DNA of 64,000 nt from JAFALK01 sp036500605 (GTDB taxonomy: Bacteria; Pseudomonadota; Gammaproteobacteria; Burkholderiales; Burkholderiaceae_C). The translations under genes were made by a program, and so were the position numbers. This document shows, piece by piece, positions 45,822-56,792 of the stretch. Below the pieces are notes generated by a model that was not told the origin of the DNA, ran no database searches, and was given only the letters and a program-made list of their open reading frames with translations. Where the stretch lies: assembly GCA_036500605.1 (NCBI GenBank), contig DASYBU010000046.1, forward strand, positions 124,001-188,000, in the 5' to 3' direction. Positions within the stretch are counted from its first letter, which is position 1; each line of letters starts with the position of its first letter.

Positions 45822-46700
45822 CTAACGGCGTGCTTGCCGCCACAGCCCTTCCAGGCTGTAGGCGGCGAGTGCCGTCCAGATGATCGCGAAGCCGATCAGC
45901 TTGCTGCCATCCAGCGGCTCGCCGTAGACCCACACGCCGATGCTGAACTGCAGCGTCGGCGCGATGTATTGCATCAGGCCGAGCATCGTCAGCGTGATGC
46001 GCCGCGCGCCCGCCGCAAACATCAGCAGCGGGATGGCGGTGATCGGCCCGGCCAGCAGCAGCCAGCCGATCACGGTCGGTGTGGCGGTGGCGAAGGCGCT
46101 CTCGCCGTGCGCGGTCCACAGCGCCAGGGCGATGCCGGCGATCGGCGCCAGCACCATCGTCTCCAGCGTGAGACCTTCCAGCGCGCCTAAGGCCGCCGTC
46201 TTGCGCATCAGCCCGTAGAGGCCGAACGATGCCGCCAGCGCCAGCGCGATCCACGGCGGATGGCCGGCCGAAACGGTGAGCCACAACACGCCCGCCGTGG
46301 CCAGCGCCAGCGCCGCCCATTGCAGCGGGCGAGGGCGCTCGCGCAGCACCGCGTAACCGAGCGCCACACTGACCAGCGGGTTGATGAAGTAGCCCAGGCT
46401 CGACTCCACGACATGGCCGTTCTGCACCGCCCAGACGTAGATCACCCAGTTGGTCGAAAGCAGCAGCGCCGAGAGCGCGAAGGTGGCCAGCAGGCGCGGA
46501 TTCTTCAGCGCCGCACGCAACCAATCCCAGCGCTGCAGCACGGTGAGGATGCTCAGCAGCACGACAAGCGACCAGAGCGTGCGATGCGCGATCACCTCGA
46601 AGGCGTTGACCCCATGCAACTGCTTGAAGTAGAGCGGGAACAAGCCCCAGATCGCATAGGCGAGGAAGGCATAGAGCATGCCGGTGCGGTTGGAAGACAT
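45822..46700 (-). CDS. rarD: RarD-type EamA transporter
   Basis: A 292-residue inner-membrane protein with ten predicted helices in two EamA repeats. It starts MSSNRTGMLYAFLAYAIWGL and has NWVIYVWAVQNGHVVESSLG and GLMQYIAPTLQFSIGV, all strong RarD family signatures. RarD was named for chloramphenicol sensitivity in E. coli/Pseudomonas; its real substrate is unsettled. It converges with ahpF and is divergent from the MoaD-like gene. Confidence 0.88.
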   Translation of the reverse strand: MSSNRTGMLYAFLAYAIWGLFPLYFKQLHGVNAFEVIAHRTLWSLVVLLSILTVLQRWDWLRAALKNPRLLATFALSALLLSTNWVIYVWAVQNGHVVESSLGYFINPLVSVALGYAVLRERPRPLQWAALALATAGVLWLTVSAGHPPWIALALAASFGLYGLMRKTAALGALEGLTLETMVLAPIAGIALALWTAHGESAFATATPTVIGWLLLAGPITAIPLLMFAAGARRITLTMLGLMQYIAPTLQFSIGVWVYGEPLDGSKLIGFAIIWTALAAYSLEGLWRQARR

Positions 46701-46760
46701 GGGCGGCGTATCAGGGTAGGGCCGCGATTGTCGACGACGGGTGGAGCGTTATCCTTCCGC

Positions 46761-47030
46761 ATGGCCAGGATCGTCTTCACGCCGCAATTGCGCCGCTTTG
46801 TCGAAACCCCCGAGGTGGAGACCGAGGCAACGCTGCTGCGTGCGGGCCTGGACGCGGCGTTCGCGAGCAACCCGCGCCTGCGCGGCTATGTGCTCGACGA
46901 CCAGGGCCATCTGCGGCCCAATGTGGTGATCTTCGTGGACGGCCGTCGCGTGCGTGATGGCCAGCGCTTGGATGATGCGCTCACCAGCAGCAGCGTCGTC
47001 CACGTCTTGCAAGCATTGTCTGGAGGCTGA
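46761..47030 (+). CDS. MoaD/ThiS-like ubiquitin-fold protein
   Basis: An 89-residue protein with the beta-grasp character of MoaD/ThiS. It ends in Gly-Gly (QALSGG), the terminus that in MoaD, ThiS and relatives is adenylated and carries sulfur or is conjugated. The middle part contains NVVIFVDGRRVRDGQRLDDAL, matching the family's C-terminal half. No E1-like MoeB/ThiF gene or molybdopterin/thiamine gene is adjacent. The ATG is at 46761. It is followed two bases later by a BNR-repeat protein and is probably co-transcribed with it. Confidence 0.85.
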   Translation: MARIVFTPQLRRFVETPEVETEATLLRAGLDAAFASNPRLRGYVLDDQGHLRPNVVIFVDGRRVRDGQRLDDALTSSSVVHVLQALSGG

Positions 47031-47032
47031 TC

Positions 47033-48112
47033 ATGAGCATGAGTGCATGGGTGGGGACCCGCAAGGGACTGTTCGAACTGAGGCATGAGGGCGGCGACGG
47101 TGACGCCTGGCAGATCGCCAACATCAGTTTCCTGGCCGAACCGGTCAGCATGGTGCTGCCGCCTGACGCACAGGGCCACATGCTGGTCGCGCTGAATCTG
47201 GGTCATTTCGGGGTCAAGGTGCAGGCCTCCAAGGATCGCGGCAAGAGCTGGTCGGAAGTGGCCACGCCCACCTATCCTGCGCAGCCGGAGGGCGCCGAAG
47301 GGCCAGCCTGGAAACTGGTGCAGATCTGGTCCATGGAGCGCGACGCGCGCGGCGCGATCTGGGCCGGCACCAATCCTGGCGGCCTGTTCAAGAGCGCGGA
47401 TGGCGGCGCGAGCTGGCAGCTCAACGAATCCCTCTGGCACCGCAAGGAGAGGCTGGGCTGGTTTGGCGGCGGCTATGACTCACCGGGCATCCACTCGATC
47501 TGCATGCACCCGCAGCATCCCGATGAAATGCTGCTCGGCATTTCATGCGGGGGCGCCTGGCGCACGACGGACGGCGGTGCGGACTGGCAGTTGCGTGCGG
47601 CCGGCATGCGCGCCGATTTCATGCCGCCCGAGCAGAACGGCGAGCAGAACATCCAGGATCCCCACCTGATCGTGCGCAGCGCCAGCGCCCCCGACGTGCT
47701 GTGGACCCAGCACCATTGCGGCATCTGGCGCTCGGCTGACAACGGCGCGAGCTGGCACGAATGCAAGACCGAGCCTTCCAGTTTCGGCTTTGCCGTGGCG
47801 GCCCATCCCAAGGACGGCAACACCGCCTGGTTCGTGCCGGCCATCAAGGACGAGAAGCGCGTGCCCGTGGACGCCGCCCTGTGCGTGACCCGCACGCGCG
47901 ACGGCGGCAAGAGCTTTGAGGTGCTGCGTAACGGCCTGCCTCAGCGGCACGCCTATGATTTGATCTACCGCCACAGCTTGGCCGTGGATGACAGTGGGCA
48001 GCATCTCCTGATGGGCAGCACCACGGGCAATCTCTGGGCCAGCGCCGACGGCGGCGACCACTGGACCACCGTGGCGGCCCATCTGCCGCCGATTTACGCC
48101 GTCAAGATTTGA
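47033..48112 (+). CDS. BNR/Asp-box beta-propeller protein
   Basis: A 359-residue predicted beta-propeller without signal peptide. Six Asp-box motifs (S-x-D-x-G-x-S/T-W type) are visible: SKDRGKSW, SADGGASW, TTDGGADW, SADNGASW, TRDGGKSF and SADGGDHW. Such repeats occur in sialidases, photosystem-assembly factors and sortilins, but no sialidase catalytic residues could be assigned, so the fold rather than the enzyme is supported. It is directly coupled to the MoaD-like gene. Its function is not known. Confidence 0.85.
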   Translation: MSMSAWVGTRKGLFELRHEGGDGDAWQIANISFLAEPVSMVLPPDAQGHMLVALNLGHFGVKVQASKDRGKSWSEVATPTYPAQPEGAEGPAWKLVQIWSMERDARGAIWAGTNPGGLFKSADGGASWQLNESLWHRKERLGWFGGGYDSPGIHSICMHPQHPDEMLLGISCGGAWRTTDGGADWQLRAAGMRADFMPPEQNGEQNIQDPHLIVRSASAPDVLWTQHHCGIWRSADNGASWHECKTEPSSFGFAVAAHPKDGNTAWFVPAIKDEKRVPVDAALCVTRTRDGGKSFEVLRNGLPQRHAYDLIYRHSLAVDDSGQHLLMGSTTGNLWASADGGDHWTTVAAHLPPIYAVKI

Positions 48113-48123
48113 AAGAGGTTCTC

Positions 48124-50034
48124 TTGTTGCATCGCTCTCTGGTTTCGCTGTTCCTCGCCGCTGTCTCGATTCCTGCCACCGTTCTTGCGGCCGATGCCGA
48201 GCCGGACTACACGTCCGACTACACCAAGTACGAATACCGCGTCCCGGTGCGCGACGGCAAGAAGCTCTTCACCGTCGTCTATGCACCCAAGGACACGAGC
48301 CGCAGCTATCCCGTCCTGATGATCCGCACGCCCTATGGCTGCGGCCCCTACGGCGTCGCTCGCAACAATGTGCAGCGGGCCGCACCCACGAGCGACTTCC
48401 TCAAGGCCGGCTACATCTTCGTCTGCCAGGACGTGCGGGGCCGCTACATGTCCGAAGGCGTGTTCGTGGAGATGACGCCGCATCTCGACGTCAAGAACAG
48501 CAAGCAGGACATTGACGAGAGCAGCGACACGAACGACACCGTGCAATGGCTGCTCGATCACGTCAAGGGCCACAACGGGCGCGTCGGCCTGTGGGGCATT
48601 TCCTATCCCGGCTTTTATGCAGCGGCTTCGTTGCCGCAGGCGCATCCGGCCATCAAGGCGGTCTCGCCCCAGGCGCCGATCGCCGATCTCTACCGCGACG
48701 ACGACAGCTTCCACGGCGGCGCCTTCATGCTGGCCGCCAACTACGGCTTCTACGCCGCGTACCAGCCGCAGGCTACGCCGACCGACGAGCCGCGCCACTG
48801 GAAGGAGTTCGACGAGCACAACGGCGACGGCTACGACTACTTCCTGCGCCTGGGCAATCTGGCCAATATGGCCAAGCTGATCGGCAACAACCCGCTGTTC
48901 GATGACACCCTCGAACATGACAGTTACGACGCCTTCTGGCAGAAGCGCGCGCTGACCCCGCATCTGAAGAACATCCAGCCCGCCGTGCTGACCGTGGGCG
49001 GATGGTTCGATGCGGAAGACCTGGCTGGCCCGTTGGCGATCAACCGGGCGCTCAGGGCAGGTGGCAAAGGCAGCAACCCGCGGCAGACGCTGGTGATGGG
49101 CCCCTGGACCCACGGCGGCTGGATCGGCCAGCAAGGGCGGGCGCTGGGCCGAGTGGACTTCGGCCAGAACACCAGCGAGTTCTTCCAGAAGAAGCTGCTG
49201 TTCCCCTTCTTCGAGCAATACCTGCGCAGCGGAGCCGATGCCAAGCTGCCGGCTGCCTATGTGTTTGAAACCGGCACCAACATCTGGCGGCAGTACAGCG
49301 CCTGGCCGCCGGCCGAGGCCAAGCCGCGTGCGCTTTATTTCCAGGCCGGTGGCCAACTGAACTGGACGGCGCCGACCGAAGCCGCACCGGCTTTTGATGC
49401 CTATGTGAGCGACCCGAACAAGCCAGTGCCTTTCATCGCCTATGCCGCACAGGGCATGCCGCGCGAATACATGGCCAGCGATCAACGCTTTGCATCCACG
49501 CGCCCCGATGTGCTGGTCTACGAGACCGAAGTGCTCGAGAGTGATGTGACCCTCGCCGGACCGCTGACGGCCAATCTCAAGGTGTCCACGACCGGTACCG
49601 ATGCCGACTGGGTCGTCAAGCTGATCGACGTCTATCCGGCTGATCCGTATCTGCTGCCCGAGGTGCCCGCGCCTGAACGCGTCAAGCACGCCGATTCGAC
49701 CGTGCCGCTCTCCAGCATGGGCGGCTATCAACAGCTGGTGCGCGCCAACCCGCTGCGTGCGCGTTTCCGCCACGGCTTCGACAAGCCCGAGGCGGTGGTG
49801 CCCGGCGAGGTCGAGGCGGTGCAGGTCGAGCTGCAGGACATCAACCACACCTTCCGCCGCGGCCACCGCATCATGGTCCAGGTGCAAAGCTCCTGGTTCC
49901 CGCTGATCGACCGCAATCCGCAGAGCTTTGTCCGCATCCGCGATGCCAAGCCCGAAGACTTCAAGGCCGCGACGCAGCAGCTCTACCGCTGGCGCGATCA
50001 GCCCTCAAGCCTGTCGGTCCGGGTGATCGAGTAA
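48124..50034 (+). CDS. CocE/NonD-type alpha/beta hydrolase
   Basis: A 636-residue exported hydrolase. TTG at 48124 (or 48127) is the likely start: it follows AAAGAGG and yields a Sec signal peptide (SLVSLFLAAVSIPATVLAADA). The alpha/beta-hydrolase domain has the nucleophile Ser 160 in WGISYPGFYAA, and a C-terminal X-Pro dipeptidyl-peptidase-type jelly-roll domain contains the conserved FRRGHRIMVQVQSSWFP. Members include cocaine esterase, alpha-amino-acid ester hydrolases and glutaryl-7-ACA acylases. The natural substrate is unknown. Its 3' end overlaps the convergent truC by 30 bp. Confidence 0.9.
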   Translation: MLHRSLVSLFLAAVSIPATVLAADAEPDYTSDYTKYEYRVPVRDGKKLFTVVYAPKDTSRSYPVLMIRTPYGCGPYGVARNNVQRAAPTSDFLKAGYIFVCQDVRGRYMSEGVFVEMTPHLDVKNSKQDIDESSDTNDTVQWLLDHVKGHNGRVGLWGISYPGFYAAASLPQAHPAIKAVSPQAPIADLYRDDDSFHGGAFMLAANYGFYAAYQPQATPTDEPRHWKEFDEHNGDGYDYFLRLGNLANMAKLIGNNPLFDDTLEHDSYDAFWQKRALTPHLKNIQPAVLTVGGWFDAEDLAGPLAINRALRAGGKGSNPRQTLVMGPWTHGGWIGQQGRALGRVDFGQNTSEFFQKKLLFPFFEQYLRSGADAKLPAAYVFETGTNIWRQYSAWPPAEAKPRALYFQAGGQLNWTAPTEAAPAFDAYVSDPNKPVPFIAYAAQGMPREYMASDQRFASTRPDVLVYETEVLESDVTLAGPLTANLKVSTTGTDADWVVKLIDVYPADPYLLPEVPAPERVKHADSTVPLSSMGGYQQLVRANPLRARFRHGFDKPEAVVPGEVEAVQVELQDINHTFRRGHRIMVQVQSSWFPLIDRNPQSFVRIRDAKPEDFKAATQQLYRWRDQPSSLSVRVIE

Positions 50035-50709
50035 GGCCCATTCGGGGCCCGGTGCGGCCTCGAACTTCAGCGGCAGCCCCGTCAAAGGGTGTGTGAACGC
50101 GAGGCTCTGTGCGTGCAGCCAGAGCCTTTGCGTGCCCAGGAATGAGGCGACGGCGCGATTGAGCGGGCCCTTGCCATGCGTGGAGTCGCCCACGATCGGA
50201 TGCGCGATGTGCTTCAAGTGCCGGCGGATCTGATGGCGGCGGCCGGACTCCGGCGCGGCTTCGATCAAGGCGAAGCGGCTGGTCTCGAAGCGCGGGTCCA
50301 GCGCCAGCTTCCATTCCAGGCGCTGCCGCACGCGCCACCCTGTGCGAGCGGCCAGGAGCTCCTGGCCGGCCGAGGCGAGCTCGGGATCGCGTGCGAGCGG
50401 ATGATCGATCAGCCCTTGGTCGGCGCCGGGCCAGCCGCGCACGAGCGCGAGGTACTGCTTGCTCATCCGGGCGCTCTCGAACAGCGTGCCCAGCAGCGAA
50501 GCCACGCTGGCATCGAGCGCAAACAACAGCACGCCGCTCGTCCCTTTATCAAGGCGATGCGCCGGCCAGACCTGCCGCCCCAACTGATCGCGCAGCATTT
50601 GCAGGGCGAAGCGCTGCTCTCCCGCATCGAGCGCGCTGCGATGAACGAGCAAGCCGGCGGGCTTGTCGATGGCGACGAGGTGCTCGTCGATGTAGAGGAT
50701 GTGCAACAT
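50005..50709 (-). CDS. truC: tRNA pseudouridine(65) synthase TruC
   Basis: A 234-residue RluA-family pseudouridine synthase. It starts MLHILYIDEHLVAIDKPAGLLVHRS and has the catalytic HRLDKGTSG motif with Asp 54, followed by LVRGW, GRRHQIRRHL and the H-P-I-x-GDSTHG block, all shared with E. coli TruC, which modifies U65 of tRNA-Ile1 and tRNA-Asp. Its 3' end lies inside the last 30 bp of the convergent CocE gene. Confidence 0.92.
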   Translation of the reverse strand: MLHILYIDEHLVAIDKPAGLLVHRSALDAGEQRFALQMLRDQLGRQVWPAHRLDKGTSGVLLFALDASVASLLGTLFESARMSKQYLALVRGWPGADQGLIDHPLARDPELASAGQELLAARTGWRVRQRLEWKLALDPRFETSRFALIEAAPESGRRHQIRRHLKHIAHPIVGDSTHGKGPLNRAVASFLGTQRLWLHAQSLAFTHPLTGLPLKFEAAPGPEWALLDHPDRQA

Positions 50710-50766
50710 ATTCGAGGTGAGTATTACCTTTGCTTACGCCTCTGTGCGATCAAAGTCACGGTTAGG

Positions 50767-50792
50767 GCTGACACCCCCATTTGTAGGGAGTG
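50767..50792 (+). promoter_or_regulatory. Palindromic element upstream of a small membrane gene
   Basis: CTGACA (50767-50772) overlaps an imperfect inverted repeat: CACCCCC (50772-50778) and GGGAGTG (50786-50792). It could be a promoter with operator. No regulator can be named. Confidence 0.25.
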
Positions 50793-50883
50793 CTTCGGCA
50801 AGGAAGGAACGAAAGAATCCCGTCACATTGCCGATGCATCATGAATGGTGCGGGCCTTGGAAAGCCTGCATAGGGAGTTGGAA

Positions 50884-51279
50884 ATGCCGCAAGAACTGCA
50901 TGTTGGATACCGTTCTCGCCTGGTGACGAGCCTGGCCTGGTTGCTGATGCTCACGGGCCTTTGTGGCCTCGTGCTGGCCGGCTATCGAGGCACTTTCGCT
51001 TTCAAGCGAATTGACTCTCTGGAGGCTATGGGCCTTTCCTTGTTGGTCTGCGGCGCGCTCCTGACGGTGCTCGCCGGTCAAGCGCTTCTGCGCCGCCATG
51101 AATGGGGCCGTCGCCTGGCCGCTGTTCTGCTCGTGCTGCTGGTGCCGGCTTTGCCGGCTCTGCCGCTGGTGACCGAAGCGAATCTGTTCCTGCTGGTGCC
51201 CAGCGTGATCATCAGCGCCGTGCTGGTCTGGATGCTGCGGGCCCTGGGTCGCCCGGTGGTCAGGCAAGAATTCATCTGA
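50884..51279 (+). CDS. Unknown small multi-pass membrane protein
   Basis: A 131-residue protein with about four predicted helices (near residues 13-33, 47-67, 73-96 and 100-120), including LVTSLAWLLMLTGLCGLVLA at the start. The ATG at 50884 is preceded by AGGGAG six bases away and is preferred over an in-frame ATG at 50845. I recognise no family. It sits alone between truC and ychJ. Confidence 0.7.
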   Translation: MPQELHVGYRSRLVTSLAWLLMLTGLCGLVLAGYRGTFAFKRIDSLEAMGLSLLVCGALLTVLAGQALLRRHEWGRRLAAVLLVLLVPALPALPLVTEANLFLLVPSVIISAVLVWMLRALGRPVVRQEFI

Positions 51280-51290
51280 GCTGATCGCGC

Positions 51291-51662
51291 TCAGTCGATA
51301 TCCCCGTCCAGATAGAGCCACGCGCCGTCTTGGCGCACAAAGCGGCTGATCTCATGCAACCGCTGGGCTCGACCCCCGAGCTTGCTGCGAGCCACGAACT
51401 CCACCGCGGCGTGATCGGCGTCCTGCCTCACATGCTTCCTCACCTCCAGCCCCAGCCAGCGCAGCCCTGGCTCGTTGGGCATGAGGCTTGAGGGCCGCGT
51501 GCTCGGGTGCCAGGTCTTGAGCAGGTACTCGATCTCATCTTGCACAAAGGCGCTGTAGCGCGAGCGCATCAGCGCTTCGGCGTCTGGCGCCAATTCTCCG
51601 GCGTGATAGCGGCCGCAGCAGTCGGCATAGGGGCGGCTCAGTCCGCAAGGGCAGGGCGTCAT
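51291..51662 (-). CDS. YchJ-family protein with SEC-C motif
   Basis: A 123-residue protein of the UPF0225/YchJ family. The N-terminus is a SEC-C zinc-binding motif, CPCGLSRPYADCCGRYH, and the body matches the NTF2-like YchJ core (LMRSRYSAFVQDEIEYLLKTW). The function is unknown. The start at 51662 (MTPCPCG) lies 22 bp from the divergent uvrD start; longer frames run through uvrD. Confidence 0.88.
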   Translation of the reverse strand: MTPCPCGLSRPYADCCGRYHAGELAPDAEALMRSRYSAFVQDEIEYLLKTWHPSTRPSSLMPNEPGLRWLGLEVRKHVRQDADHAAVEFVARSKLGGRAQRLHEISRFVRQDGAWLYLDGDID

Positions 51663-51684
51663 GCCGGGATCATAAAATCGGTCG

Positions 51685-54063
<2,379 letters not shown>

Positions 54064-54084
54064 GGCTGGCAGACTGTCTTGTAT

Positions 54085-54157
54085 TCCTCCTGTACATCCT
54101 GTTCATCCATGTTTAAAACCTGTATTTACATGGATGAACAGGATGCACAGGATGGGA
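54085..54157. repeat. Palindromic intergenic repeat after uvrD
   Basis: The left arm (54085-54112) ends CCTGTTCATCCATGT, and the right arm (54128-54157) begins ACATGGATGAACAGGATGCA; inner 24 positions pair with one mismatch around a 15-nt loop. The right arm differs by one base from the first 27 of the arm at 43384. Same family as 6899/8332 and 43336-43412. Confidence 0.88.
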
Positions 54158-54176
54158 AACGCCCCGAGCTGACCCC

Positions 54177-56792
54177 ATGAAATTCCTGTTTGCCTGTGTC
54201 TTGAGCCTGTTCGCCACGCGCACCCCGGCCGATCCACTGCCCATGCGCCTCGGCGATGACGCTCAACCTCAGCGTTACGCGGTCGAACTGCGCGTCGATC
54301 CCGAGCAGCCGCAGTTCAGCGGCCATGTGCAGATCGAGCTGAAGCTCAAGAAGCCGCTGACCGAGCTGCGCCTGCACTCGCGTGGCCTGAGCGTGAACCA
54401 TGTGCTCGTCCGGGCACGCGGCGTGAACGTGCATGCGACGGTGCGGCCCGCCGATGAGGACAGCATCTGGCTGCGCTTTGATCGCCCGCTGCCCGCCGGT
54501 GCGGTGCAATTGAGCCTGGCCTTCGCAGGCCGCACCGAGGATGCCGACGCCTTCGGCCTCTTCCGCTTGCAAGAGGACAAGCGCTGGTACGCGATCACGC
54601 AGTTCGAGGACGTCGGCGCGCGGCGCGCTTTTCCTTCGTTTGACGATCCCGGCATCAAGACGCCCTGGACGCTGACGCTGATCGTGCCTGAAGGCCAGCA
54701 GGCCTTCGCCAACATGCCGCTGGCCAGGAACCAACCCCGGCGTTCAATCGAGAAAGGCTGGCAACGCCTGCGCTTCCAGACCACGCCACCGCTGCCCAGC
54801 TATCTGGTGGCGTTTGCTGTCGGTCCGTTCGACGTGCTCGAAGGTCCGAACGCCGGTGCCACGCAACTGCGCTACCTGACCGCCAAGGGCCACGGCGCCG
54901 AGGCCAGCTACGCGGCGAACGTCACGCCGGCCATCATCGCGGGCCTGGAAGACTACTTCGGCATGCCGCATCCGTTTCCAAAGATCGACAGCCTGGCGCT
55001 GCCGATGGCCGATGGCTTTGGTGCGATGGAGAACGTCGGGCTGATCACCTACCAACGCTCATGGCTTCAAGCGCCTGCGGGCGCTCCGAGCGGCCGCTTC
55101 GAGCGCGAGTACACCTCGGTCGCCGCGCACGAGATCGCGCATCAATGGTTCGGCAATGCCGTGACGCTGGCCTGGTGGAATGATCTCTGGCTCAATGAAT
55201 CCTTCGCCTCCTGGATGGGCGACAAGATCACTGCGCAGTTGCATCCCGAGTGGCATTGGGAGCTGGAGTCGATGGCCAGCGCACGCCGACGCGCAATGGC
55301 GGCCGACAGCCTGCCCGGCACGCGCCGCGTGCGCCAGGACGTGCAGACGCCTGAGGACCTGGGCACCGCCTTCAACGCCATCACCTACGAAAAAGGTGAG
55401 GCGGTGCTCTCGATGTTTGAGGCGTGGCTGGGGCCGGAACGCATGCGCAATGGTGTGCGGCGCTATCTGGCCGCGCATGCGGGCGGCAGCGCGCGGGCCG
55501 AGGATTTCTTCGCGGCGATGTCTCAGGATCAACCGGAACTGGCTGGCTCGATGGCGAGCTTTGTCGAGCAGGCCGGCATTCCGCAGCTCGACGTGCAACT
55601 GCGCTGTGAAGGCAAGCCGCAGGCCGTGCTGCAACAGCGTCGCTATCAACCGCTTGGCGCGCATGTCGAGCCGCAACTCTGGGCGCTCCCGGTCAGCCTG
55701 CGCACGCCCGCCGGCGTGACGCGCGTGCTGATGCGCGAGCAGCGGATGCAGGTCGATCTGCCCGATGCGCAATGCCCCGCCTGGTTGCAGCCCAATGCCG
55801 GCGGTATGGGCTATTACCGCAGTGCTTTCCGGGGGGCTTTGCCGGACAGCAGCGAGCTCAGCGCCCAGGAGCTGCTGAGCCAGCTCGATGACCGGCTCTC
55901 GCAGGCGCAGAGCGGCGAGCTGCCCTTGGCCGAAGCGCTGCCGACGATCGAGCTGCTGGCCGCTCGCCCGGAGCGGGCCTTGCGCGAAGCTGCCGCGCGC
56001 GCGCTTGAAGATTTGCAAGCGCTGCTGACGGCCGAGCAGCAGCCCGGCTACGCGCGTTTGTGGGCACGCCTGTTCGGCCTGCAGGCCAAGGCCCTGGGTT
56101 GGCAAGCGCATGTCGGCGAGGACGCCGATGCGCGCGAATGGCGCATCGCGCTGCTGCCGCGCATGGCCGACGCCGGACAGGATGCGGATCTGCGCTTGCT
56201 CGCCCGCGCCTTGACGCAGCGCTGGCTGAGCGCCGCGCAAATTGATGCGGCGTCGCATGTGGAACTGCTCGATCCCGGGCTGCGTGGCGCGGTGCTCAAG
56301 AGCGCTGCGCTATCGGGCGATGCTGAACTGTTCGACGCCTTGCTTGCTTTGGCGCGTCGCACGCACGAACCCAGCCTGCGCGATGACTTGCTCGCGGCAC
56401 TGATGAATTTCGAAGCGCCCGAGTTGGCGCGCCGCGCGCGCGAGCTGCTGCTCGATGAAGGACTCGATCCCCACGCGATGTCGCGGCCCTTGCTGACCAG
56501 CGTCTACGGCTCGCCCGCGCGTTGGACCGAGTTGCTGGGATTTTTCGCTGCGCATGAGCCGGTCTTGCGGACTCGCCTGGGCGAGCAAGGCCTGACGCGC
56601 TGGCCCGAGTTTCTGGGCACGGCCGTCTGCGGCAAGGACGCCGCCGAGCTCTTGCAGAAGCGCTTCGGTGCGTTTGCCGCCTCGGTGGGCGGCGCCAGCT
56701 CGCAACTGGCCGGGGCGGTCGAGCGCTTGCGGCTGTGTGGCGCTTATCGAGATGCGCAGGCCGCCTCGCTCGCGGCTTATCTCAGACCTTGA
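54177..56792 (+). CDS. M1-family metallo-aminopeptidase, exported
   Basis: An 871-residue zinc aminopeptidase with an N-terminal Sec-type signal peptide (MKFLFACVLSLFATRTPA), so a periplasmic location is predicted. The gluzincin core is complete: the substrate-binding GAMENVGL, zinc ligands His 318 and His 322 in HEIAHQWFGN, catalytic Glu 319, and Glu 341 in LNESFASW. The C-terminal half is a helical ERAP1/APN-like domain with repeated leucine- and alanine-rich helices. The palindromic repeat ends 20 bp before the start. It overlaps the next convergent gene by 11 bp. Confidence 0.93.
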   Translation: MKFLFACVLSLFATRTPADPLPMRLGDDAQPQRYAVELRVDPEQPQFSGHVQIELKLKKPLTELRLHSRGLSVNHVLVRARGVNVHATVRPADEDSIWLRFDRPLPAGAVQLSLAFAGRTEDADAFGLFRLQEDKRWYAITQFEDVGARRAFPSFDDPGIKTPWTLTLIVPEGQQAFANMPLARNQPRRSIEKGWQRLRFQTTPPLPSYLVAFAVGPFDVLEGPNAGATQLRYLTAKGHGAEASYAANVTPAIIAGLEDYFGMPHPFPKIDSLALPMADGFGAMENVGLITYQRSWLQAPAGAPSGRFEREYTSVAAHEIAHQWFGNAVTLAWWNDLWLNESFASWMGDKITAQLHPEWHWELESMASARRRAMAADSLPGTRRVRQDVQTPEDLGTAFNAITYEKGEAVLSMFEAWLGPERMRNGVRRYLAAHAGGSARAEDFFAAMSQDQPELAGSMASFVEQAGIPQLDVQLRCEGKPQAVLQQRRYQPLGAHVEPQLWALPVSLRTPAGVTRVLMREQRMQVDLPDAQCPAWLQPNAGGMGYYRSAFRGALPDSSELSAQELLSQLDDRLSQAQSGELPLAEALPTIELLAARPERALREAAARALEDLQALLTAEQQPGYARLWARLFGLQAKALGWQAHVGEDADAREWRIALLPRMADAGQDADLRLLARALTQRWLSAAQIDAASHVELLDPGLRGAVLKSAALSGDAELFDALLALARRTHEPSLRDDLLAALMNFEAPELARRARELLLDEGLDPHAMSRPLLTSVYGSPARWTELLGFFAAHEPVLRTRLGEQGLTRWPEFLGTAVCGKDAAELLQKRFGAFAASVGGASSQLAGAVERLRLCGAYRDAQAASLAAYLRP

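Noticed and set aside
48094..49887. A 597-codon open frame antisense to the CocE-type hydrolase
   Set aside because: A shadow of the third-position GC bias; no family features.
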